Source: Aedes albopictus (lineage: Eukaryota; Arthropoda; Insecta; Diptera; Culicidae). Taken from it: 64,000 bases of DNA. Of this stretch, positions 53,353 through 64,000 are shown in pieces; the first letter of the stretch is position 1, and every line of letters begins with the position of its first letter. The stretch is from positions 11,750,759 to 11,814,758 of the forward strand of contig NC_085138.1 of NCBI RefSeq assembly GCF_035046485.1, in the 5' to 3' direction. The position numbers and the translations under genes are program-made. The notes beneath the pieces were generated by a model, which did no database searches, was not told the origin of the DNA, and saw only the letters and a list, made by a program, of their open reading frames with translations.

Positions 53353-54222
53353 TTAACTAAAGAATAACATATTTTGTCATCATCTAAATTTGCAATTCTT
53401 TAGTTTTTTGTGAATAGCTCAGGATGACATATAAATATCAAAATATGCTATCATTTCAAAACTTGTAATTGGCGAGTTACTATTAAATAGCATAATAACA
53501 TAATAATAACAAATGTTACTACCATACTATCCTGTCACAATATCAAAACAATAACATAATTCCAGAAAAATTCGCGAAAAGGTCGTAACTGACAAATATA
53601 CACAATTTAAGTGATTATAAGAGTGAGAAGATGTTAGATTTTCCTACTAAATAGTCACAAACTTTCCTTGATATCACCTTTCTAACTATGGAAAATCATG
53701 GGTTGAGTGGAAGGCGTAATTCCATTCTGTGTCGCACGAAACAAAACAAGAATTACGCTTTCCACTCCTGGTGTTTTTGTTTACGAAAGTAAAAGGCGAA
53801 ACTGAAATCACAACGTAAACACGGCGATAGTGAAAGGCGAGTCTGGAATTGATATCAATTCAAGGCGCATAGTATTGGGCGTATTTAGCTTTATCGGGCA
53901 TCAATTCGGGCGTAATAAAATAAATGCAATTTTAGTGCAAAAATTAACAAATTTGTACTGTTTTATTAGAAAATCAAGAAAATGTGTCAGAATTGTGTCA
54001 TTTAAGCTTGTTCATGTTGAATTACTCCTAAATAGGAATTGAAATTGTATCAGCAAAATTCGGTTGTTGTTTTCGCAATGTTATTGCTTTGTCAGTTACG
54101 CCCTATTCGCGAATTACTCCGGAATTTACCATCGTATTAATATATGTTATTATTTTGTCATTCTTTTTGCTATTATTTTGTTATTACAATGACAAAATAT
54201 GTTATTCTTTAGTTGTTATGCC
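53353..54222. mobile_element. 870-bp inverted-repeat element
   Basis: TAACTAAAGAATAACATATTTTGTCAT at the left is mirrored by ATGACAAAATATGTTATTCTTTAGTTGTTA at the right. Arm similarity extends inward, including TTCGCGAA..GG(G/T)CGTAACTGACAAA (about 53575 and 54105). A smaller palindrome GAGTGGAAGGCGTAATTC/GAATTACGCTTTCCACTC sits at 53708-53768. The 70-codon plus frame at 53830 is not recognised. Confidence 0.7.
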
Positions 54223-54399
54223 ATAGACATTTTGTTATTATTTTTGTTATTTTAACTCTTATTTCAAACAAACTAATAGCAAATTTTGCCATTCAAACAT
54301 TCTATTTTAATGGTAAAATTTGCCCTTCATCTGCCATTTCGCTCTACCCGGGAATGCATTCTGAAGAAAAATGAAAAATTAATATTTTTGAATCGGAAG

Positions 54400-54530
54400 A
54401 AAAATCGAATGTAAAAAAATCGATTCGGTCTATTTTGTGGGGTTTCAACATCGATTCAAAAAATCGATTAATAGAAACAAAAACATCGATGTTGCGAACA
54501 TCGATTTAAAATTTCCCAACGCTACCGACC
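54400..54530. repeat. ATCGAT-rich inverted repeat, right member
   Basis: AATCGATTCGGTC, CATCGATTCAAAAAATCGATT and CATCGATGTTGCGAACATCGAT. Complementary in character to 50565-50700. Confidence 0.45.
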
Positions 54531-54934
54531 AATACCTTGTCTTGGTATGATATCTGACTTCGATATGCTCCAGTTATGTGAAAGTTATTTATTCCTGCTC
54601 AGGTGAATGAAATCCGATTTTGAAAAAAATGAAATAAAATGAACAAAAAAAAAATAAAAAAAATAATAATAATATAAGGAAATTTAACCAGTTTCGCATT
54701 GGAGAAGGAGTAGGAGGTGTCAGTGGCCAGTGTTTGCGGCTAATACACTTTTTTTCTGAATTTTAGTCTACGAGGGAGGACATTCACCTCGTCTGAAATA
54801 ACCAATTCGCATTATTCAAAGTTAAGTGTATGTGGAATCGTTAATAACTTCTTCAATACCCATACGGTATTGCCACATCCAATTTATGTGCATCCCTCAG
54901 GGCTCGAGGGAAACCAGTAAAGGAAGACATTGAA
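54531..54934. other. AT-rich spacer, no gene seen
   Basis: Includes an A-rich low-complexity tract near 54640-54675. No gene is supported. Confidence 0.4.
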
Positions 54935-55103
54935 CCCAAGCAACACACAAGTCACAAAGGCGTTTCGACAGCGCAGGTTTTTGGTTGTACAGGAGCGACA
55001 TTAATGTAATTTTAACTCAAGGCCAGAATAACTTGAAAATGACTTGTGTCCAACCAAAAACCTGCGCTGTCGACACTCCTTTGTGACTTGTGCGTTGCTT
55101 GGG
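54935..55103. mobile_element. 169-bp MITE with ~57-bp terminal repeats
   Basis: CCCAAGCAACACACAAGTCAC at the left is mirrored by GTGACTTGTGCGTTGCTTGGG at the right. The arms include GACAGCGCAGGTTTTTGGTTG on both sides. The CCCAAG(C/T)AAC terminus resembles that of the 4-kb element at 6531-10560. The target duplication is unclear. Confidence 0.85.
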
Positions 55104-55435
55104 AAGATGTGTTGGGTAAACTTAATCTTGAGTACATGAAGCTTGTGTACGACTTCTTGAAATAAGCTGAAGTCTTCGTTTAATATCCCCGTCTTGTTGT
55201 TGCACTTGTCCACCTCGTGTCCCTTCGAAAACCGTTTGTTTTTATCGTTACAGGTTGTTTGTCCAATCTGCGCTTGACCAGCAGCAAATACGTCACGCCA
55301 TGCTGCAGAGAGTCAACGAAAAGCCCCATTATCCCATCCCTTCCTTAAAAACTATTGTTCCCTCTAACCTCGACCAAACAGCGTGTTTTACGGTGTCCAA
55401 AGCTAACCTAGTAAATAAGACACCCTAGTAAATAA
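55104..55435. other. Spacer or LTR remnant, no gene
   Basis: Lies 5' of an LTR end. May contain the body of that LTR, but no TG start could be fixed. Confidence 0.3.
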
Positions 55436-55488
55436 AGTCTCTTGCATTTGTAGGGTTCCATGTTGTGTTTTGTAACATGGCGCCCAAC
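55436..55488 (+). mobile_element. LTR 3' end plus primer-binding site (variant family)
   Basis: TTGCATTTGTAGGGTTCCATG... ends TTTTGTAACA at 55477, followed by TGGCGCCCAAC. The same LTR tail recurs at 56520-56556. It is related to, but distinct from, the LTR at 55912 (TGCATTTGTAAGGTTCTATG). Confidence 0.75.
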
Positions 55489-55911
55489 TAAAAAACCCCG
55501 TGTATGCAAATAAAAGTTAGTTAGAAGGATTATAACTACAGTTTTAAGGCCATTTTATTTTTGTGGACAGTGCACCTCCACAAAAGTAAAGTTTAGTTGA
55601 AGTAAGATTCGTTACGTGATTTGGAAAGCAGTTTGGCTTTCGGGTAACATTTTAGATGTTTTGAGTTGAGGTGTTTTCTGGGGACTTGTTAGTCCTGTTC
55701 ACCGCTACGTTTCTGGAAAACATAGTGGCTTTCGGGTAGCACAACTCGTTTTGGTTTTGTTTTGAGTTTAGGTTAAGTTATTTATCTTTATCGTAGTGTT
55801 CAGTATATGGCCTTAACACTATTATTATGAAGGTTATGAAGCATATGGGAGCTGAATTTTTCGTGAATCGGTGAACGATTCACGAAAAATTCTTGCTCAA
55901 ACGTTGGATTG
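55489..55911 (+). other. Retrotransposon leader-like segment
   Basis: Follows a primer-binding site and carries no gag frame. Repeated words (TTTCGGGTA near 55637 and 55731) are visible. A perfect 17-bp stem with a 5-nt loop, GAATTTTTCGTGAATCG/GTGAA, lies at 55854-55892. Confidence 0.45.
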
Positions 55912-56500
55912 TGTTACGGGTATAAATATTTGTTACAATTATAAGACAGAATAATTGTTTAATGTGTTAAAAGTTTATTATTTGTGCGATCTTGGTGATG
56001 TGTTTTATTTTACCTTGTACATATTCCCATAATTTTAATGCACATTTATAGGGTTCTGGAAAAAAGAGGCCAATGAAATGCAATCCTACTTTGATTGCCA
56101 ACTTTCAGGCCATTTCTGGCAGCGGTCAAGTACTAGAGATGTAAACCTTTCCCTGCCACGGACTTCAAGTTGTTGATCTCAAGTATCAAACCCCGAAACG
56201 GGATGCCCGATTAGGATTAGTATTCCTAGACAAAACCAAGCTATGAACACAGTAACAACTACTGTGAACTAAAAGGCATACTGCCAACTAAAGTACAATT
56301 CCAGGATGACTGATGGACCCAAACCAATACATGAAACCTCGTCATCCTATGATCGGAAGATGTTATCCATCTGGATAACAGGGCACATATATGTTTTGTG
56401 TCGTGTTGCGTTAATTTGTGATGTCTGTATATTGTGCATTTGTAAGGTTCTATGTGTATCGTGAAGTGGTAATAAATTAATTTCTTTTATTTTTGTAACA
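55912..56500 (+). mobile_element. LTR of Ty3/gypsy-like element, second copy
   Basis: TGTTACGGGTATAAATATTTG to TTTTGTAACA, 589 bp, clearly homologous along its length to 28157-28757 with scattered substitutions and small indels. It is followed by TGACGCCCAACGTGGG, a one-base variant of the primer site. No coding region of the element is attached. Confidence 0.9.
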
Positions 56501-56556
56501 TGACGCCCAACGTGGGTCCCTTGCATTTGTAGGGTTCCATGTTGTGTTTTGTAACA
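56501..56556 (+). mobile_element. Primer-site remnant fused to a duplicated LTR tail
   Basis: The primer site at 56501-56516 runs straight into a copy of 55440-55477 (TTGCATTTGTAGGGTTCCATG..TTTTGTAACA). It looks like a recombination or nested-insertion junction between two related LTR elements. Confidence 0.65.
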
Positions 56557-57950
56557 ACATAAAATTATAAAAATGTTTCAAAATGAATTCGGCTCCGTTA
56601 TGCCCGAGGGCGCATGAGCCTTCAATAAACGATTAACAACAATTGTTCCTGGAGCTGACCCTGTCCTCCCTCCACATATGGAAACGAGCCGTTTTTATTC
56701 GATTTGTACCGTGTGCAGGCTCGATTATCGTGGAAACGATTCCCATGGCCTGAGCTGGAGTCCGCACATTTCCATCGTCTACTTCCAACCTACTCACTCA
56801 CCTTGCTCCGGCAGGAGGACCGAGCGTGTGTGTCGTTTGTCTTCGCCGTGGTCCTCGGTTGCAATGAATATGTGTGGAACCTACCATGCCTTGGTACGTC
56901 GGTTAGCTACGTAGGTATGGTTCCAGTACCCCTCGGACCCACCGCATCGTCCGTCGTCAGTAGTAGTGGCTGACAATGATATGCGGTGGGGCAATGTCGG
57001 ATTGTCATGCCACCACCGCCGCCAGGTTGGATGAGGTGGAACAATCCGAGCAGAAACCTCCGACGCCCGGGATATAATTTACTGAGTGTAAGTTTTATTT
57101 CGATTATGCTCATAAACTTCACTTTATTGCACTGGAACAGGAGGCAATAAATATTGATTATGTCAATGTTAGGAATGCCTTCGAAATAGCGAGAAGCAAA
57201 GTGAGACTAATGGTGCACGGTGTATTGCTACTGAGAATTGAGATTGCTGAGTTTTGTTGTATCGTTTGAAGAAGAAAAACCATTTGAGTGAGCAGCACAA
57301 AAACAACATCCATGATTAGAAGTATATTTTTCTTCCCCTGGCAAGTTTGAGCGATTTCAAGATGGAATGGTTTTAATACATTACGTACAACAGATTCTTG
57401 GTTTATCATTGTTCACTATAATCGACGTATGATTTTTTTAGCGTGAGTTCATTGCTCCTGTGTTGTTTTTATGTTTTTATGAAAGTTCTAAAACACCAAA
57501 GTTGAATTAACTCTCAAATCCACCCAGTAACCTATCCTGTTAACACAAACTTCTTTTCGAAACAACTGTGAATAGGATTTTCACTCCATCTGTAACGGTT
57601 ATCAAACACACATTAAACAAGTAACATTTTGATGACCAATTAGTCTTGTAGAGGTTTTTACAATCGCCATAAAACCTAATTCCTTTTATTATGGTTTTCT
57701 GATAGTTCTAAGAATCTCTTCTAGTTTATTTGACTATAAATGTTCCTTTCCCGTTTACCTGATGATGGATATTGTCAGCGTAGTTATTGAACCTTTTAAA
57801 GTTGAGAATCCCGAGTTGTGCATATTGTGAATGATTTGCCACTCCCTAACCTCATTCATACAATTTCTATTATTCTGGTCTATTACGTAGTAGCAAACAC
57901 ATTTTTTTTTCTGTTATCTCATATATTACAATCGACTAGAAATCCCGAAT
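56557..57950. other. Low-repeat DNA, no gene recognised
   Basis: 56640-57080 is GC-balanced, with opposed ORFs of 70-90 codons that match nothing. The remainder is AT-rich. No arrays or terminal repeats. Confidence 0.35.
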
Positions 57951-57951
57951 A

Positions 57952-58167
57952 AGGTACACCGGGGAAGGTGAAACGGGTGGGGCAAGATGAAACACGAAGT
58001 TTTGAAATAGATTTCAATACAATTTGGAAATTTATCCTTTGCTAAAAGATGGTTTGAATCAAAAACTATGTGTTATGGCGATCAAACTGTTTATCATCAT
58101 TAGAAAACATCATATTAACCTGCTGTTTCATCTTGCCCCACCCGTTTCAACTTGCCCCGGTGTACCT
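57952..58167. mobile_element. 216-bp MITE with ~45-bp terminal repeats
   Basis: AGGTACACCGGGG after TA is mirrored by CCCCGGTGTACCT before TA. The arms also share GAAACGGGTGGGGCAAGATG. Non-coding; the start of the 147-codon frame at 58070 lies inside it. Confidence 0.9.
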
Positions 58168-59785
58168 TATGCAAAACAACAACAGCATTGAACCAACATC
58201 CCAAAAGCAGCAACAACAATATCAATATCATTCACACCAGGACCAGGACCAGAACTATGCGACCACAACATATTCAACAACCGTTATCCAAATGCAATAC
58301 GGCCACAATTGCTCTGGTGAATTGCAGCATTCTACCGGCTGTTGTTGTTGTTGTTGTTGTTATTGCACGGTGGTCGCAATTCAGAACTCTTATTATTATT
58401 TCTCCATAATAAATTTCGAGTTTCTGCGTGCACCTTGCTCCTCACATGCCGCATTTTTCTCGCTCACACACAACAAAGCCATTCCATTGGGGCTTTTGCG
58501 GAATATTTATTAGGCACACAAGACTGCATAAATTTGCCAATGCTGCAGCGATCTGTTCCGGACATTTTGAGCGGTGGGTGCCCACATATAGTTGGCCTCT
58601 TGAACCGAAATTGAAACGGCTCGATTATTTCATACAACCGGAAGAAGCTTGTCGAAGATGGAAGAATTTTGTGTGAGAGTCGTTTTCCGGTCGAGATATT
58701 TCTAATACCGGGGCACAATTTCAGAGCACCGAAATGGCATATTTCGGAGCGAATCATAGACTTGGAAGGAAATCCATTGTTTGCTGAATAGGGGAGCATT
58801 GAAATTGGCTGTTTCCACTCGTACACGTACGAAATACTTACGGATAGGGTGGTGATATTGTCATCGTTCGTCATCTCGGTGCCATTCCGAGCCTAGTAAG
58901 CATCAATCATCGTTGAGATTTGCAGTCAGTCTGGTGAATTCAAGGACACGGAAAAACATTTCGACTCCTAATGGCAAGCTACAAGTAGCGCAAAACAAAA
59001 AAGACCTGAACAAACCTTGATTTTCAAATTAAATTTCAAGTAACGCAGATGGGCAGTACACATTCTACATATTTTCACGCACAGAAAATTTACAGTGTAG
59101 TGTTACTATTCAACCTACATGAAGCACAAGGCCATACCATTCAGCTTAGAAATAGCTTATTCTCCAATCTAAACAAGTGCAATCGAAAAAGAAAATGGAG
59201 AAAATTCCACGCTACTTGCACTGTTTTTTATGGTTCAATATACACACATTTTCTCATGCAGATTCGTGTATATCTATCTTTTGTGAACGTAGAAGGGGAA
59301 TAGTCTCAATTTTTTACACCAATTTTTGTTAATAATTGAGGGGCCCAGAGGCAAAGGGGTGTTAGTGACTATTTTGTCGATTTTGAGCTGAGCATATCAA
59401 AAAGTTCTCCAGATTTTAAGCTTTCAAGAACTTCTTTAAGATTATTTTAACCATGATTAAAAAAAAAGCACGTATCGCCTAAAAATTCCAAGTGCTTGCA
59501 GGTCCTCCTCGAGTATAGTCCATGGCTCGTGTCCGTATAAGGGCCGATCTTACAATCATTTTGAACTTTGCATGTTTGGTGAATCTTTTTTCAACCACAG
59601 TTTCTTCTGGAACCCTTATTAAGCACGCCTTCCATTGCTGATGCATTTTCGAATTTCATGACTCACATTGTTGTCAGCCGCTAAAAACGACTCTAAGTAG
59701 ACAAATACTCCCTTTACCTCGAAAGTATCCCTGTCTATAGTAGAATTACTTGCCAGGGCTGTTCCGGTAAAGTCAGAGTTAAATT
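58168..59785. other. Low-repeat DNA with a TGT microsatellite
   Basis: CAA-rich text (58180-58280) and a (TGT)7-like run at 58339-58362 create several false frames (Q-rich, C-rich, V-rich). 58430-58900 is balanced and repeat-poor. No exon or RNA gene is supported. Confidence 0.35.
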
Positions 59786-60860
59786 ATTAACTTATTACAT
59801 CATTCACTTACTAACTCACGCACTTAGCAGCTCACCGACTCATTTAATCATAAACCAACTGCATCACTCACTAACTCACTCATTTTTTACCTACACATTA
59901 ACTCACTAACAGATTAACACACTAACTAATCCACCAACTACTTACTCCACACTCACTCATTTACTTGTCAGCTCACTACATTACTCACTAACTCATTATA
60001 TTTTTCACTTACTCACTAACTCATTCATTTATTCTCTATCAATCATTTACTCACAAACCATTTTTTTTTTTATTTTTTTTTCATTTTTATGTACTTCAAC
60101 TTATTGCTAATTCTGCACTTCATTCACAAACTAACTAACTCACTCATTTATTCACTAACGAGCTCACTCATTAGCAGGCTCACTCACTTAATCACTTGCT
60201 TATCAATTTACTCACACATTTACTATACATTCACTCACCAACAAGCTCACTCATTCACTCATTCACTAACTCACTATCTCACTCTACCATATACTTATTA
60301 ATTCACTACTTGACGTACTAGCTCATTAAATCGCTCACTTGCCTTTCAAGTCAACAACCCACTTACCAACTTTATGGCTCACTAACTTTGAAACTCAATA
60401 TCTCACAAACTCACCCATTAATTCATTAATTTACTAATTTACTAGCTCTCTCATTTTCTTCCACTCACTCACTAAGTCATCAACTCACTCATTTACCCAC
60501 TTTCTCACTCACTCCTAAAGTCATTAACTCAATCTTTTACCATCTTGCTCACTTACTCACCCATTCATTAACTCACTCAATAATCATTTTACTCATTCAA
60601 TCACTCACTCATTAACTCCCTCATTTACAAACTCGCTCATTAACTCACTAATTCACTCACTAATATACTGACTCCCACGGAACAGATCTCACATGCTTAT
60701 TAACCCACCAACTCACTTACTCTCTGCTCAGTGAGTGACTCATAAACTCATTTACATACTCACTAATTCATACACAGTTACTCAGTCAGCAACTCACTCA
60801 CTCACCAGTTCACTAACCTTCTTATTCATCCACCAACTCCTTCACTCACCTGGTTTCTAC
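59786..60860 (+). repeat. Degenerate ACTC/CATT short-unit array
   Basis: About 1.1 kb of ACTCACTAACTCATTCACTC-like text, with a 4-bp base period blurred by substitutions and a T-tract near 60060. The 70-codon frame at 60089 is a by-product. Confidence 0.85.
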
Positions 60861-61429
60861 CTATCCGATCATAAATAATGTGTTAAAGTATGAAACCCCT
60901 TCGGCTCCGTTTTGCTTCAATACATTTGAGCCCTATGCATGAATGTCTCATAATGTTATAAAAGAAGGTAACAGTTTTTGTTAATTTAAAAAAAAAATAT
61001 ATATATAGAACAAAATCGTACAGAGCAGACCATGTCAAGCGGCAAAAAAGACAAGTAATGTTTGTGGGACTGAATGATATGCGTAGAAATTTAGCCGACA
61101 GGACCACGTTTATATGCATAATAGTACCACTAAATATTTTTAAGTAAAACATTTATAAATTTATACACATATAAATTTTTTGATTCAAAGTACCCCAAGC
61201 ATGAAAATATAGGTAATTTCTCACAATACTATGAAAATTAAAATTCGATTTAGTGGACCGCTTTGTCGAAAGAAAGCAAAAACGTTTTGAAACTTAAATC
61301 GCGTTTTTCTCAGTTTGGAGTTTTTCAGCATGGGACAACTATGCGTAGAACGGTAGTGTAGAATTTGTAAAAAAAGAAAAACAACTAAAAAAAATTCTAA
61401 GCAAGTGCTTTTGATGAGGTCCCTTGCTA
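60861..61429. other. AT-rich spacer, no gene seen
   Basis: A9 plus (AT)n tract near 60989-61008. No gene is supported. Confidence 0.4.
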
Positions 61430-62455
61430 AAATTCCCTAAGAAATCCATGAAATGTTGGAAAATCTCTGGAGATAAAAGTATCTTCTCAAAAGAATTCCA
61501 TGGAGGATTCCAGCAGGAATTTCTGAAAGATACTCTGAGCGAATTTTTGAAAAAATCTTCAGTAGGATTTCTGAAGAAGTCTTAGGAAGCAGTTTTGACT
61601 AAAACTCTGAAAGGCTAACCGAAGAAAATCCAGGGAAATTTTGTAAGGAATCCTATGAGGAAATTCTTAAGAACTTTCTGGTGAAATACCTGGAGAAACT
61701 TCTCGTAGAACACTTGGTGGGATTCCTAGAAAAAACAAATTGTGGGATTTATAGAAATATTCCTGCTGCCTTTAATAAAATTCTTGGAATTCTCTTCTTC
61801 TCTGAAAGTATTCCTGAAGAAATCTGTGAACGAATTTCAAGAAAACAATCCAAGAGAATAAATAGGCGCCTGCGAAGATCCATAGAAAAACTCTTGAGAT
61901 ATTTCTATTGGAACTTCCGTAGAAATTCCTAGGACATATTTCTAAATAAATTTCTTTAATGAAGGAACATCTGGAAGAAATCCAGAAGGAAGCACTGTAT
62001 AAACTCCTTCAAAAATCTCCGGAATAATGACTACCTAAATCATCGAAAGCAGTAATGCAAGAATCTCTGGAGGAATTCCTGGAGAACTTTCGGAATAAGT
62101 CCTTCAGGAAATTTCTGGGCACATTCATGAGGGAATTTTCAATGGAATCCCTAGAGAAATTCCTCTGGTGAACTGAATAAATACCTGAATGAATTTCTGA
62201 AGGAATATTTGAAAAATTTCCTGAGAAAACCACTGGAAGAATTTGGTCAAGTATCTTTGAAAGAATTTCTAAATAAATTCCTGCAGAAAATTCTGAAAGA
62301 AGTCCTAGAAGAATTCCTAAAGTTATTCCTGGTGGAGTTTCAGAAGGAATCCATAGAAATCTGCCTAAAATAACTCTTGGTGAAATTTATGGAGAAATTT
62401 ATCAGGGAATATCTGAAGGAAACCCAGGAGACATTACTTAAAGGATAAAAAAGGA
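61430..62455 (-). repeat. Decayed 12-bp minisatellite (GAATTCCTGGAG orientation)
   Basis: Scattered GGAATTCCTGGAG, GAAATTTCTGG and GAATCCCTAGAG words, less regular than the other arrays. Frames at 61681-61932 and 62009-62233 are by-products. Confidence 0.7.
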
Positions 62456-62509
62456 GAAAAACAATCGCTGGAAATGTTTCTGAAACAGACTACAGTTTAG
62501 AGCATAAAA

Positions 62510-63255
62510 CTCCATTAAACAGCCGCCATCTTTAATTTTGAGCCACCATCTGGGATTTTTAACCGCCATCTTCCTCATACCAAATATACCCATATTGCAT
62601 TATTTTAGGACCTAACACTCCATCCAATAGCCGCCATCTTGAATATTGAGCCGCCGTCTTGGATATTCTGGTAGCTATTTTTGGACTCCGGACATCTTCC
62701 CCATACAAAATATACCCATATTGCATGGTTTAGGGGCCTAAAACTCCCATAAACAGGTGCCATTCAGAATTTTGAAGCCGCCATCTTGTATTTTAAGTGG
62801 CCTTCTCTGATATTCTGGTCGTAATTTTTCGGACTCCGGAGCTCTTCCCCATACAAAATATACCCATATTGCATGGTTTTAGAAACTAACACTCGATTAA
62901 CAGCCGCCATCTTGAATTTTGGGCAGCAATCTGGGATTTTAGACCGCCATCTTTGATATTCTGGTTGCCATTTTTGGACTCCGGACATCTTCCCCATACA
63001 AAATATACCCATATTGCATGGTTTTAGGGCCTAAAATTTCATAAATTAGCCGCCATTTTGGATTTGGAGCCGCCATCTTGGATTTCATGCCACCATTCTG
63101 ATTGCCATTTTTTTGACTCCAGACATCTTCCCCATACAAAATATACCCACATTGCATGATTTTAGGGCCTAAAACTCCATTAAACAGCCGCCATCTTGAA
63201 TTTGGAGCCACCATCTTGGATTTTAGACCGCCATCTTGAGTTTTTGGCCGACATC
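62510..63255. repeat. Tandem repeat, ~110-147 bp unit, about 5-6 copies
   Basis: Each unit has AGCCGCCATCTTGAATTTTG, GATATTCTGG, TTTTTGGACTCCGGACATC, TTCCCCATACAAAATATACC and ATATTGCATGGTTTTAGGGCC. Starts are near 62517, 62627, 62752, 62897, 63044 and 63181. The minus frames (GYILYGEDV...) repeat with the unit and are not genes. Confidence 0.9.
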
Positions 63256-63484
63256 GTGGAATTTACGGTCTTCAGTGTTGATTTCCGCACAGAATTCATC
63301 AAGGATACATAAATCGCCGCAGTTTGATGTGTCGCGTGATGGGACTTGGTTTAGTTTTATATACCTGCGGCCAGTTATTCCGGTGCTGGTCCGGATCACT
63401 GAAATGGCCATAACTCCGGAACGCCTTGATCAATCCGGAGAATTTTTAGTAGCAAACAATGCGGTTAAATTGTTCGATTCGAGC
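63256..63484. other. Short non-repetitive segment
   Basis: Lies between the tandem repeat and a TA element. The 92-codon plus frame (63236-63514) and the opposed minus frame match no family. Confidence 0.3.
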
Positions 63485-63486
63485 TA

Positions 63487-64000
63487 CAGGGGATGGCCAA
63501 AATATTTGGGATAGGCAACTTTTTTTTCTCTCACAAAAATGTTCAACATGCTGTAGCTTTTCAAAGAGTGCATCAAAAATTCTCAAATTTTGACTGTTTG
63601 TTCACCTATTATATGTGCATGATTGGTACAAATTTGGTTACCAATACAAATTGGGTAATCTTTCGCGAAATTAGAATCGTTCTGATAAAACACTATTTTT
63701 AGACAACTAATTTTAGAACTGTCATGTCTCGGAAACCAGTGAACCGAATTGAATGAAATTTATAACGTACTTAATAAGATACTTAATAAGACACTATCAA
63801 ATGTAATATTTTGTCACGACGAATAAATTTATACCGGTTTGACATTTTTACCCATATAGAGGAAAGTAAGTCAAATTTACAATATCATGCAAACATTACT
63901 CAATGTTCTTGTACCGACTTTTCGAACCCTCTAAGCAGAATACCCTCTTTGAATGAGTGTAATCAGTTTCGTACCTTTTAATTCCGCCCTATGTTGCTTA
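63487..64000. mobile_element. Foldback element of the CAGGGGAT family, runs off the window
   Basis: TA (63485-63486) then CAGGGGATGGCCAAAATATT. The arm GTTCAACATGCTGTAGCTTTTC and the inner part (GACGAATAAATTTATACCGG, CCCATATAGAGGAAAGTAAG) align with 3681-4060. The opposite arm lies beyond base 64000. Confidence 0.8.

Noticed and set aside
53830..54042. Small gene of 70 codons between inverted-repeat arms
   Set aside because: Lies in the loop of a MITE-like element, with no motif and no start context that stands out.
58070..58614. Q-rich, C-rich and V-rich proteins (147, 85, 90 codons)
   Set aside because: Overlapping frames generated by CAA-rich text and a TGT microsatellite; the first also starts inside a MITE.
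1..64000. Endogenous RNA-virus insertion (for example flavivirus- or rhabdovirus-like)
   Set aside because: I looked for polymerase, helicase or nucleoprotein-like text in the listed frames and found none; only retrotransposon proteins were recognised.

Overview
The window looks like repeat-dominated, non-coding nuclear DNA from a mosquito, most likely the genus Aedes. This rests on recognition, not a database search. The signs are a Feilai-like tRNA-derived SINE, a copia element primed by the anticodon half of initiator tRNA-Met, many TA-flanked palindromic MITEs and large degenerate minisatellites. I found no intact host protein-coding gene. Nearly all long open frames are read-through of stop-poor tandem repeats. 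The convincing coding regions are all retrotransposon-derived: a non-LTR ORF1/endonuclease relic (1.7-3.0 kb, minus), a Ty3/gypsy-type gag and partial pol (28.7-31.6 kb, minus) and a copia gag plus protease (42.9-44.3 kb, plus).

Layout. 0-6.4 kb: ~150-bp tandem units, a dead LINE, two opposed minisatellite arrays around an inverted-repeat element, and an unresolved segment. 6.4-17.3 kb: one 10.9-kb hAT-like element (A) with a perfect 8-bp target duplication. Its core is a ~5-kb array of a 12-bp unit, and it has been invaded by a 4-kb TA-flanked foldback element and two SINEs. 17.3-25.5 kb: a non-repetitive island, two further degenerate arrays, a SINE, a 650-bp palindrome and another 12-bp array. 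25.5-32.75 kb: a second, reverse-oriented member of the same hAT-like family (B). It lies inside a SINE and carries the gypsy fragment. 33-35 kb: low-repeat DNA. 35.2-40.1 kb: a 7-bp satellite that passes in phase into a 14/28-bp satellite. 41.4-42.5 kb: non-repetitive. 42.6-44.9 kb: a young, internally deleted copia element with 1 mismatch between its LTRs. 45.8-48.2 kb: a MITE, four compact palindromes, three TGACGTCA sites and a SINE. 49.5-54.5 kb: nested inverted-repeat elements around a third array copy. 54.9-56.6 kb: a MITE and rearranged LTRs. 56.6-59.8 kb: mainly non-repetitive, with one MITE. 59.8-64 kb: three more tandem-repeat classes and another TA-flanked element.

The most unusual feature is the array-carrying hAT-like family. 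Two complete copies and one partial copy share both end types and a stop-free 12-bp minisatellite core, and their nesting order can be read directly. Other strong observations are a textbook -1 frameshift signal in the gypsy-like element (slippery heptamer, 7-nt spacer, 11-bp stem), an LTR fused in opposite orientation to its own gag-pol, and the in-phase 7-14-28 bp satellite hierarchy.
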